A DNA stretch of 7,694 nucleotides from Rhodobacter sp. GTDB taxonomy: Bacteria; Pseudomonadota; Alphaproteobacteria; Rhodobacterales; Rhodobacteraceae. Below are positions 1-6,788 of the stretch, piece after piece. Numbering within the stretch: position 1 is the first letter of the stretch; each line of letters starts with the position of its first letter. Made by a program: the position numbers and the translations under genes. A model generated the notes under the pieces. The model did not search any database and was not told the origin of the DNA. It saw only the letters and a program-made list of their open reading frames with translations. The stretch spans positions 1 through 7,694 of the forward strand of contig PNNE01000041.1 in NCBI GenBank assembly GCA_013824055.1, given 5' to 3'.

Positions 1-448
1 GCTGGCCGGGGTATTTCTGCGCCTGTTCGGGGATCTTCACCTTTTCCAGGAAATACATCGCGGTTTCCTCGGCCTCGCGCTTGGGGGTCTTGCGGACCCA
101 GAGCGGCGCAAGCGTAAGGTTTTCCAGGATCGTGAGATGCGGAAAGAGGTTGAAGTGCTGGAACACCATGCCCACTTCGGAGCGGACCTTGTCGATGTTC
201 TTCAGGTCGTTGGTCAACTCGGTCCCATCGACGACGATCTGGCCCTGCTGGTGTTCCTCCAGCCGGTTGATGCAGCGGATCAGGGTCGACTTGCCCGACC
301 CCGACGGGCCGCAGATAACGATCCGTTCGCCCCGCTGCACCGTCATGTTGATGTCGCGAAGCACGTGGAACTGACCGTACCACTTGTTCATGCCGGTGAT
401 CTGGATCGCGATTTCGTCCGAAATCTGCATCTTTGCTGCGTCTGCCAT
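1..448 (-). CDS. bztD: Amino-acid ABC transporter ATP-binding protein BztD/AapP (partial, C-terminus beyond left edge)
   Basis: This is the cytoplasmic ATPase that powers polar amino-acid import by the BztABCD (AapJQMP) complex. The 149 visible residues carry the Walker A motif GPSGSGKST at 47-55 and the Q-loop in GMVFQHFNLFPH (Q97). The window ends after YPGQ, immediately before the expected LSGGQ signature, so signature, Walker B and switch His lie outside. The text MNKWYGQFHVLRDIN, INRLEEHQQG and DGTELTNDLK is typical of the AapP/BztD branch of the HisP/GlnQ family. The ATG at 448 is preceded by an AAGGG Shine-Dalgarno and lies 9 nt after the bztC stop, so it is the last visible cistron of the operon. 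A second ATG at residue 7 has no better ribosome site. Family is certain; substrate range (glutamate, glutamine, aspartate, asparagine or broader) is inferred from characterised relatives. Confidence 0.95.
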   Translation of the reverse strand, partial: MADAAKMQISDEIAIQITGMNKWYGQFHVLRDINMTVQRGERIVICGPSGSGKSTLIRCINRLEEHQQGQIVVDGTELTNDLKNIDKVRSEVGMVFQHFNLFPHLTILENLTLAPLWVRKTPKREAEETAMYFLEKVKIPEQAQKYPGQ

Positions 449-457
449 GATGTGCCC

Positions 458-1967
458 TTAACGGTGATCGGTCTTGAGCTTCTGCTCGAGATACATGGAG
501 TACCGCGACATGCCGAAGCAGATGATGAAGAAGATCGCGCCGACGAAGATGTAGGGCTCCCAGTAGATGCCCTTCCAGTCGATGTCGGCACGAACGGCGT
601 TGGTCACGCCGCGCAACGGGTCCATCAGGGCAACGAAACTGACCAGCGTCGTGTCCTTGAACAGCCCGATGAAGGTCGAAACGATCGCCGGGATCGAGAT
701 CTTCAGCGCCTGCGGCAGGATGATCAGCCGCTGCGCGCTCCAATAGTCCAGGCCGAGGCTGTCGGCAGCCTCGTACTGGCCGCGCGGCAGGGCGGCAAGG
801 CCGCCCCGGACCACTTCGGCCAGGTAGGCGGCGGCGAAGAAGGTGACCAGGATCATCACCCGCAGGATCGTGTCGAAGGTCGTGCCGGGCGGCAGGAAAT
901 AGCCCAGCAGCAGCGAGGCGGTGAACAGAAGCGTGATCAGCGGGACGCCGCGGATGAACTCGATGAAGCCGACGCAGATCATCTTGACGATGGGCAGGTC
1001 GGACTGTCGGCCCAGCGCCAGCAGGATGCCAAGCGGCAGGGAAAAGGCGATGGCCGTGACGCCGATCACGATGGCAAGAAGGAAGCCGCCAAATTCGTCC
1101 GACGGGATGAAGGGGATGCCCAGGGGCAAGGCTTGGGACAGTTCGCGCGCCAGGGGCGCGTCGAGATAGAGCCAGTACAGCACCGCCGCAAGCAGCCCAA
1201 GGCAGGCCGCGACCGAGAACCCCGGCCAGCGACACGGCCAGCCGGTAGACAACGCCCAGGACGACCAGGCCAAGGACGACGGCCACCGTCGACCAGATCG
1301 ACCCGCCCCAGAGCAGAAAGTAGCACAGCGCCGGGAAGGCAAGCGTGAACCAGATCAGCCGGCCGGGGGCGACCCAGGTGAGGGCCGCCAGACCGGCGAC
1401 CAGCGCCAGCGCGCCGATGTAGATGCCGGTCAGGGCAGTGGCGGACAGATACTCTCCGGCGGCGACCAGGGCCGGGTCCGGCGCATCGCGCCACCAGCCG
1501 GGCGCGCCCGCCAGCGGCAGGCAGATCGCGACAAAGGCAAAGACCACCGCCAGCACGGTCAGAAGGGTGCTCCGCTGCCCGGAATAGAGGACCGGCGCGA
1601 TCGCCACGAAGAGCAGGCCGAAGGCCAGGGTCGGGCGCCAGTAGGCCTCGGACGGGTAAAGGCCGAAGATGAACTGGTGCCAGCGTTCGCGCAGCATGGC
1701 CCAGCAGGCGCCGGTCGCGCCCTCGCCGGCGCTGGCGGCCACGATGTCGCGGCATTCCTGCAGCGAATCCGCCACCCAGACGCCGTTCAGCAGCCAGGGC
1801 ACGATGGCGCTGAGCATCAGGTAGATGACGTACAGCGACACCAGCGTCAGGATTGTGTTGTACGGCCCTGCGAACAGGTTTTCGTGCAACCACTTGATCG
1901 CGCCGCGTTCGGTGACGGGCGGCTTCTGGGGTGGCGTCATCTGGGTCCGGACAAAGGCTTCGGACAT
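458..1967 (-). pseudogene. bztC: Amino-acid ABC transporter permease BztC/AapM, interrupted by one frameshift
   Basis: Inner-membrane permease of the Bzt/Aap importer, partner of BztB. The ATG at 1967 follows the bztB stop by one base and has an ideal AAGGAG site 7 nt upstream. The first frame encodes 249 residues ending VYRLAVSLAG: a hydrophobic segment at about 38-60, the family-typical RWHQFIFGLYP at 95-105, and about five further hydrophobic stretches. The coding sense then moves +1 at the four-C run 1220-1223 (GGGG in the gene), and the second frame runs from FSVAACLGLL to the TAA at 458. Removing one G gives a continuous 502-residue protein with the permease core from about 290 and the EAA loop RGQYEAADSLGLDYW at 395-409. 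Without correction the first frame has no stop before the left edge, so the C-terminal permease core would be lost. An indel error is the likeliest explanation; a genuine mutation cannot be excluded. Confidence 0.9.
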
Positions 1968-1968
1968 C

Positions 1969-3228
1969 CTAGCGCTCCTTCAACTGGACCGAGCGGTTGT
2001 AGACGTTCATCAGCGCCGAGATCGACAGGCTGATCGACAGGTAGATCAGCATCATCAGCAGCATCGCCTCGACCTCGCGTCCGGTCTGGTTCAGGGTGAC
2101 TCCGCCCAGCGTTCCGCGCAGGTCGGCATAGCTGGCGGCGATGCCAAGCGAGGTGTTCTTGGTCAGGTTCAGGAACTGGCTGATCAGGGGCGGAATGATC
2201 ACGCGCAGGGCCTGGGGCAGGACCACCAGCCTCATCGTGCGGTTCGGACGCAGGCCCAGGGCATAGGCGGCCTCGGTCTGGCCGCGGCTGACCGCAAGGA
2301 TTCCGGCGCGCACGATCTCGGCGATGAAGGCGCCGGTGTAAAGCGACAGGGCCACCAGCATCGCGACGAAGGCGTTCTGCAGCAGCACTCCGCCCTCGAA
2401 GTTGAAGCGCGTCGGCGGCTGCGGGATGTCGAGGTGGAAGCCCATCGCCCAAAGCAGCGCCGCCAGCGGCAGGAACAGCACCGCCAGGCTTTTCCACCAG
2501 GTGGTCGGACGGACGCCGGTGTCTTCCTGCACGCGGCGGGCCCGGGCCGTCAGGGTGAAATGGACGAACAGGCTGCCCAGGATCACCGCCAGGATGACAA
2601 GCGTGGTCAGCCAGCCGGATTCGAAGCCGCGGTCGAACAGGAACCCCGGAATGTAGGTGCCGCGGTTGGTGATGGCGACGGTTTCGCCGAACAGCATCGA
2701 GGCTGCGGGCAGGGTGCCGCTGGCCACCATCTCGTCGGTCAGGCGGAAAGCGTTCGGACCGGGCGTCATCTCGCCCAGCGGCACGAAGATCAGCAGGATC
2801 CACAGCAGCAGCGGGATGTTGCGGAAGATCTCGACATAGATGGTCATCAGGCGGGCGATGAGCCAGTTCTTCGACAGCCGCAGGACACCGACGATCACGC
2901 CGATGATGGTGGCGAAGATGCAGCCGAAGAAGGCAAGGACCAGCGTGTTGACCAGGCCGACCAGCATCGCCCGGAAATGCGTGCTGTCGTTGGTGTAGGG
3001 GATCAGCGTCTGGGCGATGTCATAGCCGGCGCGGCTCCACAGGAAGTCGAAGCTGAGGGGGCGGCCCTTCTCTGCCAGATTGTTCTGCAGGTTGCTGCCC
3101 AGCCACCAGATCACGGCGATGAACAGGGCCAGCACGAAAAGCTGGATGGTCAGCGCGCGATAGCGGCTATCGTAGATCAGCATCGAGAGGCGGAAGCCGT
3201 CTCTCGGCGAGTCAGTGGCCATTGTCAT
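1969..3228 (-). CDS. bztB: Amino-acid ABC transporter permease BztB/AapQ
   Basis: Inner-membrane permease subunit of the polar amino-acid importer, forming the channel with BztC. It encodes 419 residues, with a first membrane segment at about 28-46, a periplasmic stretch to about 86, the start of the permease fold at GLVNTLVLAFFG (91-102), the family-typical YVEIFRNIPLLLWILL (131-146), a long insert around 150-200, and the EAA loop GQTEAAYALGLRPNRTMRL (316-334) that docks on the ATPase. The extended form with an extra loop and N-terminal helix is characteristic of AapQ/BztB rather than short HisM-type permeases. The ATG at 3228 is preceded by AGGGGG at 5 nt; an in-frame ATG two codons later (3222) is possible but worse placed. 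It ends in TAG one base before bztC. Reading frame intact. Confidence 0.95.
   Translation of the reverse strand: MTMATDSPRDGFRLSMLIYDSRYRALTIQLFVLALFIAVIWWLGSNLQNNLAEKGRPLSFDFLWSRAGYDIAQTLIPYTNDSTHFRAMLVGLVNTLVLAFFGCIFATIIGVIVGVLRLSKNWLIARLMTIYVEIFRNIPLLLWILLIFVPLGEMTPGPNAFRLTDEMVASGTLPAASMLFGETVAITNRGTYIPGFLFDRGFESGWLTTLVILAVILGSLFVHFTLTARARRVQEDTGVRPTTWWKSLAVLFLPLAALLWAMGFHLDIPQPPTRFNFEGGVLLQNAFVAMLVALSLYTGAFIAEIVRAGILAVSRGQTEAAYALGLRPNRTMRLVVLPQALRVIIPPLISQFLNLTKNTSLGIAASYADLRGTLGGVTLNQTGREVEAMLLMMLIYLSISLSISALMNVYNRSVQLKER
1975..1980 (-). promoter_or_regulatory. Shine-Dalgarno site of bztC inside the end of bztB
   Basis: AAGGAG on the minus strand, formed by the penultimate Lys-Glu codons of bztB and placed 7 nt before the bztC ATG. 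With only one base between the bztB TAG and that ATG, it fixes the bztC start and implies translational coupling of the two permease subunits. Confidence 0.8.
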
Positions 3229-3318
3229 GGCATCCCCCTGTTGCCTGCAGACTGTGCCCCGGCTTGCCGGCGGCTGTGGGGTCTTGGCGCGCCCCGGACC
3301 TGTCAGGAAATGTTCTGG

Positions 3319-3351
3319 AAAAGTGCGGGGGCGCCTGGTCTGGCGCCCCCG
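3319..3351 (-). terminator. GC-rich stem-loop between bztA and bztB
   Basis: Perfect 10-bp inverted repeat (3326-3335 with 3342-3351) around a 6-nt loop, beginning 8 nt after the bztA stop codon. On the minus strand it reads CGGGGGCGCC, loop AGACCA, GGCGCCCCCG, then CACTTTTCC. The four-T run is short and starts 3 nt after the stem, so it is probably a leaky terminator or an mRNA 3'-end stabiliser rather than a full stop. This is the usual place for such a structure in binding-protein transporter operons, where it raises the amount of binding protein relative to membrane subunits. The structure is seen directly; the role is inferred. Confidence 0.7.
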
Positions 3352-3359
3352 GCTTCAGA

Positions 3360-4376
3360 TCAGCGGAAGGGCGGGGCGTATTGCAGGCCGCCCTGCGTCC
3401 ACAGCGCGTTCAGGCCGCGGGCAAGGTTGATCGAGGTGCCTTCGCCGATGTTGCGGGCAAAGATCTCGCCGTAGTTGCCGACCGCCAGGATCGCGTTCTT
3501 GAAGGACTCGTTCTGAAGCCCGATCTTCACGCCCATGTCGCCCGAAACGCCCAGGAGGCGCCGGATTTCCTCATCGGTGGTCGAGGTGGCGACCTCGTTC
3601 ACGTTCGCCTGGGTGATCCCCTTTTCTTCGGCGATCAAGAGCGCGTAGTAGGTCCAGCGCACGATGTCTGCCCAGTTGTTGTCGCCATGACGGACGACCG
3701 GACCAAGCGGTTCCTTCGAGATGATCTCGGGCAGGATCACGTGGTTTTCGGCATCCGGCAAGGTCGCGCGGCTGGCGGCCAGGCCAGACACGTCGGTGGT
3801 GTAGGCGTCGCAGGCGCCGGCGACATACTGGCGCTGAGCCTCGGTGTCGTCGGCCACGTTGACGGGCTGGTAGGTGATGTTGTTCTGCTTGAAGAAGTCG
3901 GCGAGGTTCAGTTCGGTCGTGGTGCCGGACTGGATGCAGACGGTGGCGCCATCAAGCTCTTTCGCCGACGACACGCCCAGATCCTTGCGGACCATGAAGC
4001 CCTGGCCGTCGTAGTAGTTCACGGCGACGAAATCGAGCGCCAGTTCGCTGTCGCGCGAGAAGGTCCAGGTCGAGTTGCGGACCAGCAGATCCACCTCGCC
4101 GGACTGCAGCGCGGTAAAGCGGATATCCCCGGTCAGCGGCACGAACCTGACCTTCGTCGGGTCGCCCAGCACGGCCGCTGCGACGGCGCGGCACAGATCG
4201 ACGTCGAAGCCGGCCCAGTTGCCGCTGGCGTCCGGCGCACCAAAGCCGGTCAGGCCGGTGTTCGACCCGCAAAGCAGTTCGCCCCGCGCCTTGACCTCGT
4301 CAAGGGTCGCCGCACCGGCCAGACCCGCCACCAGCGTGGTGGCCGCGAGCGCGCCGAAGAATACGGATTTTTTCAT
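3360..4376 (-). CDS. bztA: Amino-acid ABC transporter periplasmic substrate-binding protein BztA/AapJ
   Basis: Periplasmic receptor that captures the amino acid and delivers it to the BztB-BztC permease. It encodes 338 residues starting with a Sec signal peptide (MKK, hydrophobic core 5-20, likely cleavage after AGA at 20-22). The mature protein shows the family 3 solute-binding signature GFDVDLCRA (56-64), LTGDIRFTALQSGEVDLL with RNSTWTFSRD after it, YDGQGFMV, and CIQSGTTTELN. Several cysteines are present (C36, C62, the CIQSG cysteine and one in AGACDAYTTD), consistent with disulfides in this family. The ATG at 4376 has GAGG 5 nt upstream and fits the signal peptide. It is the first gene of the operon, about 130 nt ahead of bztB with a stem-loop between. 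Characterised Rhodobacter capsulatus Bzt handles Glu, Gln, Asp and Asn, whereas rhizobial Aap is broader; substrate here is not decided by sequence. Confidence 0.96.
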   Translation of the reverse strand: MKKSVFFGALAATTLVAGLAGAATLDEVKARGELLCGSNTGLTGFGAPDASGNWAGFDVDLCRAVAAAVLGDPTKVRFVPLTGDIRFTALQSGEVDLLVRNSTWTFSRDSELALDFVAVNYYDGQGFMVRKDLGVSSAKELDGATVCIQSGTTTELNLADFFKQNNITYQPVNVADDTEAQRQYVAGACDAYTTDVSGLAASRATLPDAENHVILPEIISKEPLGPVVRHGDNNWADIVRWTYYALLIAEEKGITQANVNEVATSTTDEEIRRLLGVSGDMGVKIGLQNESFKNAILAVGNYGEIFARNIGEGTSINLARGLNALWTQGGLQYAPPFR

Positions 4377-4424
4377 TCTTACCTCTTCCTGAGTGAATGG
4401 CCTTCCAGGGCCAGTTCTTGTCGT

Positions 4425-4441
4425 GCGCGACCGGGTCGCGC
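4425..4441. repeat. Perfect 8-bp dyad in the bztA leader
   Basis: Plus strand GCGCGACC, one central G, GGTCGCGC. In the bztA transcript it can form a 7-bp GC-rich hairpin with a 3-nt loop, about 50 nt before the start codon and downstream of the promoter candidate. It could be a protein-binding operator or a leader structure; no known consensus was recognised. Confidence 0.5.
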
Positions 4442-4474
4442 TGTCGTGGATGCGGAGGGTCTGCCCCCCACTGT

Positions 4475-4503
4475 CATATAGTTTCGGCGAAAGCGCTTTT
4501 CTA
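4475..4503 (-). promoter_or_regulatory. Candidate sigma-70-type promoter of the bzt operon
   Basis: On the minus strand TAGAAA and TATATG are separated by 17 nt, each matching 4 of 6 consensus positions. The element is about 100 nt upstream of the bztA ATG. A better -35 match, TTGACC (4504-4509), lies next to it but is 23 nt from TATATG; it could instead pair with GAAACT (4480-4485) at 18 nt. The region contains the palindrome AAAGCGCTTT (4490-4499). A start in this area fits the operon layout, but the exact hexamers are uncertain. Confidence 0.4.
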
Positions 4504-4608
4504 GGTCAAGCGGGCACTGTCGCAATCGGGAAAAATGCTTGCTTGCTGCCACTTGCGGCAGGCGTTCCGCCTTCGAAGTCCGGGTTGCACAGTTTTCGGG
4601 CAGGAATG

Positions 4609-5316
4609 TCACCCACACAATCCGTAGAATCGGTCCGCCTGCAGCAAAGCCTCGCGCTTTCGGGCGGCGGCTTCGGCGGCCTCCGCGTCCTCCCCCCAGA
4701 GCGAGATCTGCCAGTCCTCGTCGACGCGCGACCGGGTCCAGGCCTCGTCGGCGGTGATGCGGCCGCGCGCCACGGCCAGCGCCAGCACCAGCGAGCCCGA
4801 GATCGCGACAAGGTCGTGGAAGGCCGCAAGCTGGAACGCGCTCATGGCGTGAACCTGGTGCCGCAACGCCGCAAGGCTTGCCTCCGGCTGGGCCACATGC
4901 ATCACACCCGTCGCCTGTCGCAAGGGGGCAGCAAGATCGTCCCGCGCCCAGTCAAGCAGCGGGTCCCAGCTTTGCGCCTGGCGCGCGACCAGACCGGCTG
5001 GCCCCTCGGCCCGGTAGCACAGAAGGTCGCTGCCGCCGTAATCCGCCAGCATGTCGGCCACGGCGGCAAACTGCGGTCGCACCTTGTCGATGGCCGAATT
5101 GGCGATTCGAGTGAAGGGCATCGTCTCGGGATTGACCGCCTTTTCCTGCGCCTGCCACTCTGCCGCGACCGCCTTGGCCAGCGCGATCGTCGGCAAAACC
5201 AGCGGCGCCTTCAAGGGCGTGCGGACCGGGCGGGCATCAAGCTGCACGGTATAGCCACCGTCCACCGGAACGGCCGTGGCAGCGGTCCAGAAGCGACGGG
5301 CCGCCCAGACGCTCAC
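4609..5316 (-). CDS. ATP12-family F1-ATPase assembly chaperone
   Basis: Bacterial member of the ATP12 (ATPAF2) family, 235 residues. In mitochondria Atp12 binds the free F1 alpha subunit and prevents aggregation before assembly of the alpha3beta3 ring; a matching cytoplasmic role in alphaproteobacteria is inferred from homology. Conserved blocks in order: LDARPVRTP (26-34), AAEWQAQ (51-57), MPFTRIANSAID (66-77), DLLCYRA (97-103), WDPLLDW (117-123), GSLVLALAVARG (174-185) and DEDWQISLWGEDAEA (199-213). The start is GTG at 5316, with GAGG about 10 nt upstream, and it overlaps the rluC stop by 4 nt (GTGA), so it is translationally coupled as the last gene of crcB-rluC-ATP12. Full length and in frame. 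Related loci often carry a HAD-family hydrolase gene between rluC and the ATP12 gene (recalled from memory, not checked); here there is none. Confidence 0.92.
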   Translation of the reverse strand: MSVWAARRFWTAATAVPVDGGYTVQLDARPVRTPLKAPLVLPTIALAKAVAAEWQAQEKAVNPETMPFTRIANSAIDKVRPQFAAVADMLADYGGSDLLCYRAEGPAGLVARQAQSWDPLLDWARDDLAAPLRQATGVMHVAQPEASLAALRHQVHAMSAFQLAAFHDLVAISGSLVLALAVARGRITADEAWTRSRVDEDWQISLWGEDAEAAEAAARKREALLQADRFYGLCG

Positions 5317-6357
5317 CTGATCACCTCGAAAGGGTCTGCCGGAACGTCGTCTTCCTTCCAGTCCAGCAGCTTCCAGGTTCGTGCCATGTGGTCCGGCAAC
5401 GGTGCCGTGAAGGTCATCTGCTTCTTGGTGATCGGGTGCTCGATGGTCAGGCTGCGGGCGTGCAGGTGCAGCTTCTTCGACAGATCGCCGCCAGCGCCCG
5501 CGCCCCAGCCATCCCCAAGATTGTCGGACTCGCTGCCGCCATACTTGCCGTCACCCAGGATCGGATGCCCGATTTCGGCCATGTGCGCACGCAGCTGGTG
5601 GGTGCGCCCCGTCACCGGCTCCAGCCATCCACGACAGCCGCGCGCCCAGGAACCACAGCGTGAAGTAATCGGTATGCGCGCGTTTGGCATCGGGATGGTC
5701 GGCCATCCTGGCGGGATGGACGCACAGCATCTTCTCGCTGTCGCCGCCCCGGCCCCGCCCGCCCGGAGCCTTCTCCAGCCCGAACTTGATCGACCCCTGC
5801 CGGGGATGTGGAACGCCTGCCACGACGGCCCAGTAGATCTTGCGCGCGTTGCGGTGGCGCAGCGATTCCGACAGCGCACGGGCCACCCGGTCGGTGCGCG
5901 CCAGCATCAGGACGCCCGAGGTGTCCTTGTCCAGCCGGTGCACCAGCTTGGGCTTTTCCTTGTAGCCGAACTTCAGCGCCTCGGCCAAACCGTCGACATG
6001 CCGGTCCCCCTGGCCCGAACCGCCCTGCGAGGGCAGACCGGCGGGCTTGTTCAGGACGATCATGTGTTCGTCCTTCCAAAGGACTGCGGCCTGGATCATC
6101 TTGGCATCGGCCGCCGAGACGCCCTGGATGCGCGCCTCGGTCCGCGCCACCTGATCCGGCAAGGGCGGGACACGAACGGTCTGCCCCGGCATCACATGGT
6201 CCGAGGCCTTGACCCGGCCGCTGTCGACCCGGACCTGGCCCGTCCGGCACAGCTTTTCAACTGCCACCTGGTTCAACTGCGGAAACCGGCGGCGCAGCCA
6301 CCTGTCCAGGCGCTGTTCGCCTTCATCCTCGGTCACGGTCAGATTCTGGACGGTCAT
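5313..6357 (-). pseudogene. rluC: RluC/RluD-type 23S rRNA pseudouridine synthase, interrupted by one frameshift
   Basis: RluA-family enzyme that isomerises specific uridines of 23S rRNA to pseudouridine. The first frame (from ATG 6357) gives an S4 RNA-binding domain at about 15-60, then the catalytic motif HRLDKDTSG (140-148, nucleophile Asp143) and reads correctly to LSWM (residue 244, codon 5626-5628). The coding sense then continues one base on, from LEPVTGRTHQLRAHM (first codon 5622-5624) through HPILGDGKYGG to the TGA at 5313. Uncorrected, translation ends at 5551 after 268 residues with a nonsense tail. Inserting two bases at about 5625 would restore WMALEPVTG, matching the family's usual W-x-x-LEP spacing, and yield about 348 residues, normal for the family. 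The start overlaps crcB by ATGA, with GGAG 6 nt upstream. RluC versus RluD cannot be settled from the sequence alone. A sequence error seems likelier than real loss. Confidence 0.88.
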
Positions 6358-6704
6358 GTCAGGCTCCGGGCAATGGCCACGCCAAGCGCGACGGCGATCA
6401 GGGACAGGGCGACAGAGCCCAGCACATAGGCAGCGGCCTGCAAGGGCTGGCCGGCCTCGACCAGCTTCAGCGTATCCAGCGAAAAGGCCGAGAAGGTGGT
6501 GAATCCGCCCAGCAGGCCGCTCATCAACAGGAGTTGCCAGCCTTCGCGGTTGCCAAGCAGGACGAACAACACTCCGATCCCAAGGCTGCCCAGACCGTTC
6601 ACCGCGGCAGTGCCCAAAGGCGCGCCGATGGCCGAAACCATCAGGTGACGCAGGACAGAGCCCGCAGCGCCGCCAAGCGCGATCAGAGGAAAGGTCAGGG
6701 ACAT
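6354..6704 (-). CDS. crcB: CrcB/Fluc fluoride ion channel
   Basis: Small inner-membrane dual-topology channel that exports fluoride and protects cytoplasmic enzymes. It encodes 116 residues with four hydrophobic segments, a normal length. Family marks: GGAAGSVLRH (11-20), GTAAVNGLGSLGIG (31-44) with the conserved Asn36 of the pore region, and GLLGGFTTFSAFSLDT (63-78), which carries the TTFS break and the phenylalanines (71 and 74) of the Phe box. A longer reading upstream to 6878 exists in frame but is low-complexity Arg/Pro sequence unlike CrcB, so the ATG at 6704 is chosen. Only a weak AGG precedes it. The TGA overlaps the rluC ATG (ATGA). No fluoride riboswitch consensus is seen upstream. 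First gene of crcB-rluC-ATP12. Confidence 0.94.
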   Translation of the reverse strand: MSLTFPLIALGGAAGSVLRHLMVSAIGAPLGTAAVNGLGSLGIGVLFVLLGNREGWQLLLMSGLLGGFTTFSAFSLDTLKLVEAGQPLQAAAYVLGSVALSLIAVALGVAIARSLT

Positions 6705-6710
6705 GAGCCT

Positions 6711-6739
6711 GCTTTGCGGCGGCAATCGCGGTTTGTCAA
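6711..6739 (-). promoter_or_regulatory. Candidate promoter of crcB-rluC-ATP12
   Basis: A perfect TTGACA (6734-6739) on the minus strand followed at 17 nt by CAAAGC (6711-6716), a poor -10. If used, transcription would start about at the crcB ATG itself. The -35 match is clear; the -10 is weak, so treat as tentative. Confidence 0.4.
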
Positions 6740-6788
6740 TGTTGCGCCTTGGCCTCAATGACGCAGGCCGAGTTCGGTGCTCCCCCGA

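Larger units (their letters stand above)
4377..4608 (-). other. 232-nt gap between the ATP12 gene and bztA: leader and promoter region
   Basis: No convincing gene. Reading towards bztA it holds: two small adjoining hairpins just after the ATP12 stop (4560-4572, stem 5 bp; 4546-4561, stem 5 bp) followed at a distance by TTTTT (4531-4535), at best a weak terminator; a sigma-54-like element at 4536-4551; the promoter candidate at 4475-4503; an 8-bp dyad at 4425-4441; a 5-bp hairpin TGGCC/GGCCA (4398-4402 with 4409-4413); and the bztA ribosome site GAGG (4382-4385). The gap is noticeably more A/T-rich around 4475-4540 than the genes beside it. Confidence 0.6.

Noticed and set aside
1220..1223. 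Programmed +1 frameshifting in bztC
   Set aside because: No precedent known to me in this family, no stop codon near the site in the first frame, and no stimulating structure obvious; a simple indel explains it.
137..1348. 403-codon plus-strand open frame opposite bztC and bztD
   Set aside because: Antisense mirror of conserved transporter genes, with no domain seen.
1066..1893. 275-codon minus-strand frame overlapping bztC
   Set aside because: Wrong frame within bztC: Arg/Gly/Pro-rich with no conserved motif, while the neighbouring frames give the permease on both sides of the shift.
1825..3474. 549-codon open frame on the plus strand opposite bztB
   Set aside because: Translation is rich in Q, H, D and R repeats (for example DQHRPEMRAV), the typical mirror of a membrane protein gene. 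The minus-strand permease is certain.
4536..4572. Intrinsic terminator for crcB-rluC-ATP12
   Set aside because: Two short 5-bp hairpins share bases and the TTTTT is about 10 nt beyond the stem, so the signal is too weak to call as a feature.
4393..6429. 678-codon open frame on the plus strand across the ATP12 gene and rluC
   Set aside because: It lies antisense to two well-recognised genes, its translation is Arg/Gly/Pro/His-rich with no family resemblance, and such frames are common in GC-rich genomes.
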